A stretch of 64,000 nucleotides of DNA from Oscheius tipulae (taxonomy: Eukaryota; Nematoda; Chromadorea; Rhabditida; Rhabditidae): assembly GCA_037178975.1 (NCBI GenBank), contig JASJZH010000001.1, positions 2,604,001-2,668,000 on the forward strand, read 5' to 3'. The translations under genes were made by a program, and so were the position numbers. The notes under the pieces are model-generated. The model was not told where the DNA came from and did no database searches. It was given only the letters and a program-made list of their open reading frames with translations. This document shows, one piece after another, positions 46,601 to 57,086 of the stretch. Position 1 is the stretch's first letter. Each line of letters starts with the position of its first letter.

Positions 46601-48207
46601 ATCTCCATGAAATTGATTCCGAGAGAGAGAGCTCAAGTTCGTAATGCAATGCGCTTTGCCTAATTAGTTGGGCCTTTGTTTACCGGAACCCAACTGGGAG
46701 AGAGGGTGTGAAACAAGTTTATGCTCCTACATCGATCTAGAAGCTGGAAGAGATTTGGGATTAACGTATCGGGTGCAAATTGTTCGTGGGAGTCTGAGGA
46801 TATTGAAGTTCGAAAAGCTTGTAATGACAAAAGTCAGGCTGTTTTGGTACCCATGAACTCATTTTTGAGCCTTGCAATGTTCAGCAAAATTGCAGGGCCT
46901 CATACGCCCAACATCTTTGCAAAACATCGCAAAACAAAAATGGCTTCTTACGTCCAAATAGACTGTTTAAGTGCGCTAATCTATTTTCCCGATGTTCCAG
47001 GCACCTGTCGTCCTGTGTGCAAATCATTAGTCACTCTCTGAAGACAAATTGCTGTAACAGACTCTCTATGTAGCCTGAATGTCTCTGTCTCTATGTCTCT
47101 TTGTCCTCCTGTATTCTCCGTTCCCAGGACACTACTCTCCCCTTCATAATGATCGATCTGCCATGAATATCTTATTCTCTGGCAAAATTAATAGGCAGTG
47201 AGTCCCGGGAACATGATAAACATGCCCAGAGAATGTCTATAGAGGCTTGGAAAAACATCATTGACACCTGAGAGCCCTCGACCGATAACGAGGTCTGGCT
47301 GTCAATCCGAAACACGTGTACGCGCGGATTGCAAACAGTCCCGGAGAGACCGGTTCTGTTAACGTACCTGGGGAACTCCTACACTTTTCTGGAGAAGTGT
47401 TCTCGGAACTCGATTGAGGCTGGATTGGGGCGACGGTGGCTGTCGGGATCTGAATGGGAAGAATAAGACAGTGAGACAGTCTGAACACTACCTCATGATG
47501 TCCATTCTCGGTAATCCTCATCCCTGAGATGGCTTCATTAACGCTATCAGCCTGTGACGCCTAAATTGGATCTCCTACAGAAAACGGAATCGAATCACCT
47601 GGCTGGACGGCCTCACGGGCATCGGACCGGCAAAAGGCATCGGAAAAGGCATCGTCTGTCCAAACTGACTGGCCATCATCATCTGCTGGAAGTACTGCGT
47701 CATCATTTCCTGGTATTGAGCCGGAGAGAACATGAACTGTGCTGGGAGGGGTTGAGTTGGAGGCGGCTGAGGACTGGTAGAGTTCTCTTGTGACTGTTGT
47801 GGCATAAAGGGAGACATGAAGGGATTGGCGAAGAAGGGTAGACCCGGATGCATAGCTGAAAAATTGTCTCACGTGTTGTAGCACAGTAAGGCACTTTTGG
47901 GCTTTACGATGTTCTGCAAGATTGTAGAAAACTATCTGGTCTACAACTTTGCAGAACATCGGAAAGCTCGAAAATGAGGCCTTGTGTCCTACGCTTGGCT
48001 CAATACCAGTGTGTGTTGCTACAAACCCAAAAGTCAAGGGTTCGAATCCTCTGACCGCAGGCCCTTGCAAACCAAGATAGAAAAGAGTCAAGACTCACGA
48101 TATTGTTGGCCTTGAGCAGCTTCTGGAACTACTGGCGGTGTAAAGGACTGACTAGGAGTACCCATTCCTCTGTCGGGAACCTCTGGCGAAGGGTTGCTCG
48201 CCGACAT
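40617..48207 (-). CDS. lin-10: LIN-10 / X11 / Mint adaptor with PTB and two PDZ domains
   Basis: Nineteen exons: 48099-48207, 47599-47855, 47492-47560, 47368-47449, 46212-46273, 46024-46167, 45721-45807, 45321-45464, 44671-44934, 44493-44627, 43305-43428, 43206-43241, 42686-42915, 42211-42237, 42020-42135, 41695-41980, 41480-41655, 40893-41023 and 40617-40810. They sum to 2673 nt (890 aa). The N-terminal half is disordered, Pro/Gln/Met-rich, ending in the [15 protein letters not shown] motif (about residues 428-451). The PTB domain (about 505-680) shows [26 protein letters not shown] and [16 protein letters not shown]1 (about 705-795) and PDZ2 (about 795-875) follow, with [23 protein letters not shown]; the chain ends IPQYI. 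With LIN-2 and LIN-7 it localises receptors in epithelia and neurons. Introns up to 1.1 kb hold foldbacks and a hairpin. TTTCAG lies 7 nt before the ATG. The short exon at 43206-43241 is the least certain. Confidence 0.95.
42439..42517. repeat. Foldback repeat copy 6
   Basis: GAGCTTAGGAATGTTCTGCA is followed by CTACAACTTCTAAGAACATC and GCTAAGCTGAAAG. It lies in the lin-10 intron 42238-42685. Confidence 0.7.
44337..44383. repeat. Perfect 18-bp stem hairpin in a lin-10 intron
   Basis: ATGTGCAGAAAGTACAGG at 44337-44354 is the exact reverse complement of 44366-44383, with an 11-nt loop. It lies in the lin-10 intron 43429-44492. The stem is shorter than a typical pre-miRNA. Confidence 0.9.
45619..45663. 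repeat. CTCTCTGTGTCTGTGTCTCT tract
   Basis: Low-complexity tract in the lin-10 intron 45465-45720; purine-rich on the gene's sense strand. Confidence 0.75.
46861..46943. repeat. Foldback repeat copy 7
   Basis: TTTTTGAGCCTTGCAATGTTC is followed by CATCTTTGCAAAACATCGCA and AAAATGGC. The outer flanks also pair. It lies in the lin-10 intron 46274-47367. Confidence 0.65.
47891..47978. repeat. Foldback repeat copy 8 (best conserved)
   Basis: GGGCTTTACGATGTTCTGCA with AGATTGTAG is followed by CTACAACTTTGCAGAACATC and GGAAAGCTCGAAAAT. The arms are nearly complete. It lies in lin-10 intron 1 (47856-48098). Confidence 0.8.
47993..48060 (+). repeat. Degenerate tRNA-like sequence in lin-10 intron 1
   Basis: TTGGCTCAATACCAGT is followed by a perfect B box GGGTTCGAATCC. 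The acceptor ends do not pair. It lies immediately next to foldback copy 8. Confidence 0.5.
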
Positions 48208-48213
48208 TATGGA

Positions 48214-49227
48214 ACTGAAACGACTTGAAGAGAAGTGAAGGGAGAGAGGTCAAAGAGGGGATGATCGGGTCCGCCCTCTCCTCAAGAAGGGGCTCCCCGT
48301 TCAATTATTTAATTGAAAATTGAAATCGATGTCTCCTTTGGGGGCCTCGGGATAGAAAGATGCCACTGCGTCTCTGCGATGAAGCCGATGAGCACTCCTC
48401 TCTCTCCCAGCACGCCCCCGACCGCAGCGCACCAATTTTTGGCGGTCGAGCGCGTTTATCAGATCAGAGGAGAGACAGCTGTTTAAATCTCGCATTTCGT
48501 ATTTTCCGTTATCATTTTTTGACGATTCTATGTGTTTTTTTTGAGTTGATCCCAGTATGCTGTTCTTTCTGAGATTACCAAGCAGACGTGTGATACTGTT
48601 TCCTATCCACTAGTACCATTCATTTTCGTCGTGACCCGCAGCTATTGGCAAGTATCTCAACCCTTTGTAACGTATTCATTTCCATCAGATTCTCAAAACC
48701 TGAAGTCTCTATTTAAAATTTGGGTATTTATGCGATTGCCTCAACACCCGGATACTTTTCACAGTTCTATCGGGTTCACTTTAAATTCCGAATCAGACAG
48801 TTCTTCACGTCAAACGATTTTTGACCTTTAGAATCTCTGCTGACTTCTTAGATTTTCCTGTCTTATTTGGGGATCCAGAAGAAACATTATGTGATCACTA
48901 GACTTTTGGTCACCTACTTTCCATTAGAACAAACTTGATTCAAGTTCTAGACATGCGGGTCCCGGTACCAGTAGCTTTGAAGAGTTTATTTACCCGCCCG
49001 AGAATGACCTATAAATGACTACATTGATCTAGTTTTTTTCTTGAACTTTCTCTTTTTGCTTCCTGTTTCCTCATAGCCTGGAAGAATTATATAGTTTGCT
49101 ATCGCTTCTACTGGGGTTCTGATAGAACTGTTCTCGCTATCATACTTGTATTTTTCTGTCTATCTATTTTGACCTTTTCTCGGGCCATTTCCTTTTTGTA
49201 CTTTAAACTATTTCTCACTTTTTTCAG
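48214..49227. other. Divergent intergenic region between lin-10 and mau-2
   Basis: About 1 kb between two divergent genes, so it probably holds both promoters. I see no coding exon or repeat family. A TTTTTTCAG ending at 49227 is a likely spliced-leader acceptor for mau-2, 43 nt before its ATG. Confidence 0.45.
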
Positions 49228-49270
49228 TTTAATATTTGTTTCCTCCAAAAGATAGATCAATCTGTCCTGC

Positions 49271-52200
49271 ATGGATGGCGGAGGTAGTGACAACATCGCG
49301 CTGGCGATGCTCAGCATGGCTGAGACCTTTCGCATTCAGCAACCACCTAAGGTCAAAATGGCTATCAAGTGTGCTAGAGTGAGTTCTTACACAGATTTTT
49401 CTTTAAAAAACAATAGGGAGCTCTAAAACTACCGAATGTGTCCGTCCATGTGGCGGCAAACATCCATCTCCAGCTAGGGAAACTACTGGTTCTGTACACG
49501 GAAAACTATGAGGCGGCGAGAGACAGTCTCGAATTGGCGGTAGGGATCAGTATATACTGTGTATATGAAGTCATTTCAGTACACAAAGATGAGTGAGTAC
49601 GGGGAATACTTTCTAGGATACAGATTGGAGTCATTGCAGCTCTTGTGCGAGGTCTACGTCCATGGTAAGAGTCAGTGTCACTATCATTGTCACTGTCACC
49701 GTGTGCTTCAAAGAGCGACGTTTCAGGAATTGTCTGTCAACAGAACTCTCTCCGAATCTGTCAACTGATCCGAAATGAGCTGATCTACGTCCAGGAAACT
49801 CCTGCAATACTGAGCAAACTACTCTTCTACTACATCGTAAGCCCTCAGCCTCAATTTTCATACAAAAATTCTAGGAAGCCTCCTGTAACACAGGCAATCC
49901 AATGCAGGCATTGGAAGGCTGTGATCGTGGCATCTTTACCTTCCAGAAGAATGGAGATATAATTCTTGAGCTCTACTTTAGGATTACCAAGGCTTTGGTT
50001 GGCCATTTGCTTTTGTTTTTGACAGAGTCTTCAGATCTACATGCGAGATCATGAGACGTATTTGAGTGATGCTGAACACGAAAAGATCAAGGAACTACTG
50101 GACAAACTCAACAAGAACGACCCTCATTGGCTCAATTTGAAGCATTACTATGAGTGTATTCAAGTCGTCTGTCTTCTGAACGAAGGACGAGTGAGTTTTG
50201 TGGGGAGAGAGAGACAGAGATATAGCGATAGAGATACGAAGAGTCACAGAGACACAGACACAGAGGGGACAGTGACAATCTTCTGACCAGCAGTGGACCA
50301 TGCATGGACAGAATATGGTAAAGTATCCAAAGAGACAAGTACATTGAACACAACAAGTAAAAGAATAAGAGGACTTCCCAGCAGTTTATTCTGTGGTCGA
50401 TATGTAGCTCTATCGACGGTTCTTCTTGTTGCCTTCGCAATCGCAACAAGTGCAGCACTTGTCCCTCAGCTTGTCCTCCTCCTTCATCTCGATCTTCTTC
50501 GGCTTCTGCTCCAGAAGACGGCCCAGACTGGTTTCTTCTTTCTTCGTCTTCAGCGGGACACTCTCCTCGTATTCCCAGCGCAGTACATTCCTGCCTTTCT
50601 GGACGTACTTCTTGACGACGAGACTCTGTGCCGGATGCTGTTCGGTCTCTTCCTCGGAGCTCCTTTCCTGCTTCTTCGTGGCCTCTTCGATCTCGCGAGC
50701 CGTGTCCAGATGGTCCCTCTTTTCCTCTACCTTGTTCTTCTTCAGGCTCTCGACCGGCTCATTCGACTTTCTTTTCGTTGGCAGCTCCGTCTTCGCCTTC
50801 TTGGCCTCCTTTATCTTCTTGACCGTATTCTTTGAGCTTCCCTTGTTCTTTCTCGATCCGGACAGGCTCAGACTGGGCTGTCTCTTGCCTACTTGCTTCG
50901 AGGTCGGCTTCTTCTTCTCCACTGGTCTCTTGCTACTGCAGCAGCTCAGACTGGACAGAAAGCCGCCCTCCTCCTTCTTTTTCTGTTCCGTCGGACGTCT
51001 TTTGGCCGGGCCGCTGCCACTCGGCTTCGTGGACCCGCTGCTCCTGGTCTTCCTGACGGGGCGTCTCTTCAGGGTAGCCTTCTGCTTCTTCTTCTTTTCC
51101 GAATCCTGTGTACCAGCCATCGAGTCGCTAGCGAGTAGTTATGGTAGCCTCGAGTTTGTTCCTAATTATGGCACCAAAGTTTTGCAACTTTTGCTGTTTT
51201 GGAACAAAGTTTGCTGCCTATTTACCCAACGTAATTTTGCTTCAAACTTCGAACTTATCGCTATTTAGCAAAACAGAACAATTGACATGAGAGAGTGGTA
51301 GACGCTACGCTGCTGCTGAACAGAGAGTGAGAGATACAGAGAGACAGTTCTCAGACCAACCAGTGTTTTTGTTTCAGACACGATCAGCCCGAATCCTTCT
51401 CCGAACTCTTCAAATGGAAGTGACCCGTGTCAATGACCAGAATTTCATCCAAGAGGGAATACGGTAGCCCAATCATTATGTCCCCCTTACCAATCGAATC
51501 ATTCCAGATGGATGGATCCGGTACCCTTGACAGCTTTCGCCTGCCTGATGACGATCGCTACCGCTGCCTACCAGTGCAGTACAGATAGAATCCTAAAGTA
51601 TTTCGCCCTGGTGGTGAGACATGTGAACGAGTACCTTACCAAGGTTAGGAGAGGTTGTGAGCAGAACAAATGTAACATTTTCAGACCGCCAGAGTCCCCT
51701 GTGAGTACGGAATCATGAGAAGCATACAGAGGATTCGATTGATAGCCAACGAATTCGCGGCCCAGGCTCAAATTATGGCCTGTAAACCAGGAGAGGCACT
51801 CAATAACGTGAGATTTCGTGGTGTAAAGCTGGAACGAGATCTTTCAGATGAAAGACATGATGGTGTTCTCTTCAAAAATCGGCCAAACATGTTTACTTCA
51901 TGAGGAATTCGGACCAATTATTCAGAACCTTCTAGTAAGTTAGCTCTTCCCAAATTGAGTTGTTGTTTTCTACTCCAAGTCTATAATTTCGAGCTTAGCA
52001 ATGCTCAGCAAGATTATAGTTCTTGATCAGTTCTACAAATTCACAGAACATCACAGTTTAAAAAAGACAGAGATCCTGACTGTGAAATGAGCTTTAGAGC
52101 GCCGGAGCTGCAGTTTTTGCGCGCGCCTTATGACTGATTTCTCGGGCTCAAGAACTAAGTTTTCAAGCCTTTAACATCCTGAAAAGTTGTAAATTTTGAT

Positions 52201-53467
52201 CAGATCTACAACTCTGTAGAACATCAAAAAGGTGAAAGTCAAAGAATCGCAACAAGTATTGACAGTCATGAGTTATGAGTTCAGGTAATGGTAGCCAAAT
52301 AAAATTTCCAGGGACTATACTGCATCTATCTCCGTGAACACGATCTGGCTGAGCAGCATTTTAAGGCAGCTCTAATGGTGTGTGCCTTCTTTAATATTTT
52401 TCATTCCCTCTTCAGATACGACCAAACTTGCACAAGAACGCCGTCATTATGGTGAACACGAACCTTTGTATTCTCTATCTCAGTCAGTGTCGTCATGCTG
52501 ACTACTATTCAGTGGCAGAGAAGTGAGTACAGGGTTAGGTCTACAATCGAACTTGTGTTTCAGTCTGGTTCCCAACCGAGTCGACAACTGCACCATGGTA
52601 GTCCGAGCAAATGTAAAGTTTGCTCTTGCAATCCATGCCTTCCTTCTAAACAAGACAAGCGAGTTCCGAGGACTGTCTGAAGATGTCCTCAATGTCGCAA
52701 AAGTTGAAGACATCTTCCGTCTACACAACCTAGCCATCATGGTCTGTTCGCAGTGCTTCCCAGTCGGCGTCGATGCTCTTCACTCGTGTATAAGCTGGGG
52801 AAGTAGAGGACTCGATCATATGATGCTGTGCTGGAGCAACAAGACGCTAGCAAGTGAGTAGCCTGTCTCCTAGTCACTCTGTCACTCTGTCTCTCTGTCT
52901 TTCTATCTCTCTGTCTCTCTGACCCTGCCAATTCAGAGGTCAAGAAGCAGAACAACGAAGTCTACGAGCCTGAAGAACAGGCTTCTCTTGAGGCCCGGAA
53001 AATTGCATCAAAAGAAGCCATCTGGACATTGCACCATGACCACGCCTCGAAAAATCTTGTACAGGTTGGTTTTGTTCCGATAGGGATGAAGCGATCATTA
53101 GTCTTTGTCCAATACTTGCATGGTGCTATGCATAGTTAGGTAAGGAAACAAGAACATAGTAAACACTACACAACTTTCACTCAAAAATGGTCAAAAGTCT
53201 GTCCCAGAGTTGAGCTTCCAACCTTTCAATCTTCTCGTAGTAGATTACTTACTTCCGGTCGACTGTCCGAAAGTCATTAAGCCCGTACTCCCACATGAGA
53301 CAGACGGAGAGACAGAAACATCTTTCAGTGGTTCGGAGGAGACTTCCGGGAGTTCTGTGATACCCACTAACAGTTCTGATCTTCCTCTACGGGTCGAATG
53401 CACCTCCAGCTCAAACGGGTTCATTTCTGTCGGAAAATGTTGTCCTTTCCGTCTTGTGTATCATTAA
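49271..53467 (+). CDS. mau-2: MAU-2/SCC4 cohesin-loading TPR protein
   Basis: Exons: 49271-49378, 49417-49539, 49580-49664, 49727-49836, 49875-49997, 50026-50190, 51378-51463, 51508-51643, 51685-51807, 51848-51934, 52312-52377, 52416-52522, 52564-52853 and 52937-53064 (579 codons). Helical TPR-type repeats run throughout. MAU2-like blocks include LSMAETFRIQQPPKVKMAI, AANIHLQLGKLL, LGLYCIYLREHDLAEQHFKAAL and VNTNLCILYLS. SCC4 wraps the N-terminus of SCC2/NIPBL and loads cohesin; nematode MAU-2 also affects axon guidance. The 3' end is open: reading on from 53064 reaches a TAG at 53137 (602 aa), or a last exon 53210-53467 (Ser/Thr-rich, ending just before AATAAA at 53469) gives 664 aa. The coordinates given use the second reading. 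The intron 50191-51377 contains another gene on the opposite strand. Confidence 0.88.
50205..50265. repeat. GAGAGACAGAGATATAGCGA tract
   Basis: Low-complexity tract at the 5' end of the mau-2 intron that hosts the nested gene. Confidence 0.7.
50385..50390 (-). terminator. Poly(A) signal AATAAA of the nested gene
   Basis: AATAAA on the minus strand, 20 nt downstream of the TAG at 50410-50412. Confidence 0.65.
50410..51120 (-). CDS. Intronless lysine-rich basic protein nested in a mau-2 intron
   Basis: A single frame of 236 aa lies antisense inside the mau-2 intron 50191-51377. The protein is very rich in Lys, with Arg, Ser and Glu runs (for example SEKKKKQK, KKIKEAKKAKTE) and a Cys cluster near each end (SSLSCCSSK; CCTCCDC). 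I see no known domain and no signal peptide. A minus-strand AATAAA (50385-50390) lies 20 nt after the stop, which supports a real transcription unit. The composition suggests a nucleic-acid-binding or sperm/cytoskeletal protein, but this is only inference. The GC-rich, intronless style resembles the msp gene and the gene at 59291. The antisense strand is also open (50426-51268), but that frame is Leu/Phe/Ser-rich and looks like the shadow of this one. Confidence 0.75.
   Translation of the reverse strand: MAGTQDSEKKKKQKATLKRRPVRKTRSSGSTKPSGSGPAKRRPTEQKKKEEGGFLSSLSCCSSKRPVEKKKPTSKQVGKRQPSLSLSGSRKNKGSSKNTVKKIKEAKKAKTELPTKRKSNEPVESLKKNKVEEKRDHLDTAREIEEATKKQERSSEEETEQHPAQSLVVKKYVQKGRNVLRWEYEESVPLKTKKEETSLGRLLEQKPKKIEMKEEDKLRDKCCTCCDCEGNKKNRR
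51985..52060. repeat. Foldback repeat copy 9 (diverged)
   Basis: GAGCTTAGCAATGCTCAGCA with AGATTATAG is followed by CTACAAATTCACAGAACATC. It lies in the mau-2 intron 51935-52311. Confidence 0.6.
52160..52240. repeat. Foldback repeat copy 10
   Basis: TTTAACATCCTGAAAAGTTG is followed by CTACAACTCTGTAGAACATC. It lies 100 nt from copy 9 in the same mau-2 intron. Confidence 0.65.
52880..52922. repeat. CTCTGTCTCTCTGTCT tract in a mau-2 intron
   Basis: It fills half of the short intron 52854-52936, just upstream of the acceptor, and may serve as an extended polypyrimidine tract. Confidence 0.8.
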
Positions 53468-53468
53468 G

Positions 53469-53474
53469 AATAAA
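53469..53474 (+). terminator. Poly(A) signal AATAAA of mau-2
   Basis: AATAAA comes 1 nt after the end of the tentative last exon (53465-53467 stop), or about 330 nt after the alternative stop at 53137. Confidence 0.55.
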
Positions 53475-54537
53475 TCTTGTCGCTTTCATAAAGACCCAGA
53501 GCAGCCTTCGCTCGTTTTTCAGTCGAAGCCGAAGCAATTAGAGTACAATCTGACACCTTCCACTTCGTCATTTTGAAGATCGGAATTCTGAGAAAAGGGT
53601 TTATTAGGTGGACAGAGAACAACAGGGACGGATTTATTAGGAAGAGGCACAGGACAGAAGTTGAACAGGAAAGGTGAGACTACCATGAGGATAGTGGACC
53701 ACAATAGGAGAGAAGATCCGTGATGGAGCAGCCTACTTCACAACAAATACTTTGGAGTTGACGAATTGACGGCGCTACGAGGGCTTTACGTTCTGAAATA
53801 CTTGTATTAGTTTTTTTTTTCTCTCTCTCTCTGAATATGACAAATCTCCAAACGGAATAGAGCAAAAACGAGATTGTTCCAGTTGAGAGCACACTTTTTA
53901 CGACTGGGTGCAAATCTTTGCACACAGTTAGTCAGATTTATCCAAAGTTCTCACAGCCGTGATTTCCGGTAAACCCTCTTACCGCCTTTCATGTTTTCCC
54001 ACTAGTTCCCTACCGGTCTGTTTGAAAAACGAACCTCTAGGGAAGAGTGTCTCTCTGACGTCACGTTTCCTCCTCATCGAACAGGCCATACTCCAAGCCA
54101 TGGTAAAACTCGTCCCTCCCGGAGGACACATCCTTAGACGGTCGTCATCTGGAATTTATTGGCTATTAAGAAGATTTTTCAAGAAGTCAATTTGTACTAA
54201 TTAAAGTCTGGTGTCCGGATCTGTGGGTGCTCATAAATCGCTTGCTCTCTTGCCCTCTACGTAAGATAATTACCAAAAGAAATATACTCTTTGTAGAAAG
54301 TCAGGAAATGGAAATTCTTCTAGAACCTACTGAACTGATGAATAGACTGTTGACGAGGTAAACAGTGAAGAGTTCATGCAATTATGGAGACGGAATAGAG
54401 AGACGGAGAGACGGTTGCTCAAATCTCACTTTTCCATTGGTCTGTCCAGATCGTACTCATTTCAACTGTGAGTAATAGTTAGATTCGTGACCCGTGCTTT
54501 CGAAAAATAACCCCCCCAGAAATTTAAAAACGAAAAA

Positions 54538-54610
54538 TTTTCGTCTCGGCGGGAATCGAACCGACAACATTCGGCACTACAAGCGAGTGCGTCAGCCACT
54601 AGACACGAAA
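54538..54610 (-). repeat. tRNA-like sequence with a paired acceptor
   Basis: On the minus strand TTTCGT pairs with ACGAAA at the ends, GCACT pairs with AGTGC around a 7-nt loop (CGCTTGT), and CGGTTCGATTCC forms a T-arm. But position 33 of the loop is G rather than U, and the D-arm is shortened. It is the closest of the eight to a tRNA, yet probably a pseudogene or derived repeat. Confidence 0.55.
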
Positions 54611-55584
54611 GACGGCCGTCTGCTCTCACTTGACCGAAAAAAGACAGGTTCAATACTGGAAGAAGTAATCTTTTTTTATTTCTTATTTCCCTATGTTTTC
54701 GATGCCGCTGAACTCGTTCATGGCCTCAATTTTTACTTTTGGTCTTTTCTCACCAACTGTTCAGTCCGTTCCTTTCGGAACTTGCCTCATTTTGTAATGC
54801 TTCTTCGATTGATTCCTTTGGGTGACAGAGACAGAGAAAACACTCATTTCCTGCCAATCTTTCCAGCCACTTCTGTAAACATTCTCCCTGTCAAAAGTAT
54901 TTGATCAGACACCTTTCTCATCTATCCAGAACCGTACTCTCAATGTCAAAATTCCCTTGACATTCCCTGTCCAATGCTAAGGTTACACAACAGAATCAAG
55001 GCACCCTGTTTACGAGCCATCTCCCAGATTAGAGTCTCTCTCTCCCATTAGAAAGGAAGTCATAAGGAGGGGGAGATGGCAGCACGAGGTCAGCTTCAAA
55101 AGGGGCATTTTGCTTTTTCAGGAGAAAATGACTACTGGTAATGAGATTGGGGCTATTTTTATGAGCCGAGCAAGAATGACAACGGTACACAAGCCTGCAG
55201 TAAGTATAGTCAACTTCTATAAAGTGTGTCTACATGCCAAAAATATTTCAAAAACGGAGATCAAAATGATGTTTTCACAACACTTAATTGAGTACAAGTT
55301 CTCAAATCAGAGCTAGTTCTCAAGGAAGTCTGCTGATACTTGACCCAGTTGAGTCATTATATTGATGTCTCTCTGGGTTGTCCGGAACAAATCTTATAAA
55401 GAACACGAGCTGTTTGAGATACTTAGATAGATACTTAGATAAATAGATAGAGCCAGACAAACAAACTTGCGAAATAGGCGACAAAGTCTTAGCGTCGTGG
55501 TACAAAACCTTGAACTATAGATTCTCTATGCAAGTGAGCCTGATCTCCCTTTGATGAAGTACGGGGGAAAATCCGTGCGATCTT

Positions 55585-55655
55585 TACCCATATAGCTCAG
55601 TCGTTTAGCACTCCATCTACCGAACAAGACAAGCCGTGTTCGACTCCCCGGTGAT
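55585..55655 (+). repeat. Degenerate tRNA-like sequence
   Basis: A-box TATAGCTCAGTCG and B-box TGTTCGACTCC with tRNA-like spacing. The acceptor does not close. Confidence 0.5.
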
Positions 55656-56852
55656 TCAAACCGTCTGAAAATTTCGAAAGTCCAACAGAGCTACCAAACA
55701 GAATTACCGTCACTAAAGGACTGGACAGTTTGAATCTTTAGAAAAACAGATGAGAAAATTGTGTGTCTCAGAAGACCCATCAAAGAGCTGACAGCCATCC
55801 CATTTCAGTCAGTGCAGTGATGGGATGAGCTTCGAGAAAAAATGGGGAACAAACCTTGAACAGAGGAAGGAATAAATACGAGGAAGATGAGAAGACTGAC
55901 GGTGACGGAGCTGTGCATTATGAGTCTGTCTAACAGAAAAGAAGGAGGAGCTCCGCCTCCTCACAAGGATTCAGGTAACTCGGGGGTGGAAGCTCCGCCC
56001 TCTACGACATTTTGCGAAGAAGGAGTTTAAGAAGATTAGGGCTGGGATCGGGGCTATTTGAGAAAGGGATAGTTGGTGGGAACCATGAATGTTTTGAAAC
56101 ATTGTTTGTCTATCTCTCTGTCTCCCTGTCTCTCTGTCCTTTTGAGCTGCAGTCCAGACCCAGAATATGCAAAGGGAGGTCTGAAAGAATGACACCTCAT
56201 TATTTAATGGACTTGGTCTTCTAGTCAAGCGAGGGTGCTCTGGTTTTTCTTGTGAGGGACACCCTACACGTCAGCTCCGTTTTGCTCTTGCACCTTAGTA
56301 AAAGCAAAAAGTGTTCGGGTTCAACGGAGGGCTTCCTTGAGATTTCTCCTGACTATAAATCTTCCTGATCAACAGGAACGTGGGCTGGTAATTATAACCG
56401 AGCGAGAGTCATACGGAAGTTTGGGCTTTTTTTTCATTCTTTGAGATGAATCCATGATTCTATTTAGAACGTAGGATGATTCAGGAGAGCGGAATGAGCA
56501 TTCCTCTGGGTCTACCAATTCCCTTTCCCTTTTTAATCATTGCACGAGAAGAAAATGCCTGAGATTCCATGTTTTTGTCTAGGTCTTCATGCTTACAAAT
56601 ATGTAGCGTACAGATGAAAGAATCGGCTATGATATAACTATGTTTTCCCTTCTAAATCGACAATTACCCCCATGTTCAGACAGTTTTCCCAGACACTCCA
56701 AGTCGAAATTAGTCGTTCATTCATTAGAAACTACTATTCCCGTCCCCTATGAACACGTGCCTCCAGCTCATTCCGAACTATTATGCGTCATAAATTCTGG
56801 TATAGAATCAAGCACAAGATTCATTTTCCCGTTCAAAACTAGTATCTCAGAC

Positions 56853-56910
56853 AATTTGATGATCTGTAAAGTTGTAGTAAATGCCAAGGTTCAACTTGCA
56901 GAACATAGAA
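56853..56910. repeat. Foldback repeat copy 11
   Basis: TTTGATGATCTGTAAAGTTG is followed by TTCAACTTGCAGAACATAGA. It is intergenic. Confidence 0.55.
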
Positions 56911-57086
56911 AACCAGAATAATCACATTTTGGACCCCAAATAGTAGCTGCGAAGTGGCGGGTTGGTTTCACACCTATTCAAAAAAAATTTAGCGAAAAAA
57001 TATGTGTTTCAATTATATTTGCCCTTCGTTTATGTTTCCAGAGTCCAATATAAGACCCGCAAAATATTCATTTACAATTAGTCAAT

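Larger units (their letters stand above)
53475..57086. other. 3.6 kb convergent intergenic region, repeat-bearing
   Basis: No supported gene. It contains two tRNA-like sequences (54538-54610, 55585-55655), one foldback (56853-56910), a CT-rich tract at 53815-53832 and another at 56110-56140. Short frames at 53680-53925 (minus, one hydrophobic stretch) and 53959-54204 (plus) lack splice or homology support. Confidence 0.45.

Noticed and set aside
50426-51268. 280-codon open frame on the plus strand
   Set aside because: It is the antisense shadow of the lysine-rich gene; its Leu/Phe/Ser/Cys composition mirrors Lys/Glu/Arg codons, and it lies in a mau-2 intron.
53680-54204. Short frames with a hydrophobic stretch (minus) and a basic C-terminus (plus)
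   Set aside because: No exon boundaries or family features; both are within the length expected by chance.
54538-54610. Functional tRNA gene
   Set aside because: The anticodon loop lacks U33 and the D-arm is shortened, despite good acceptor pairing.
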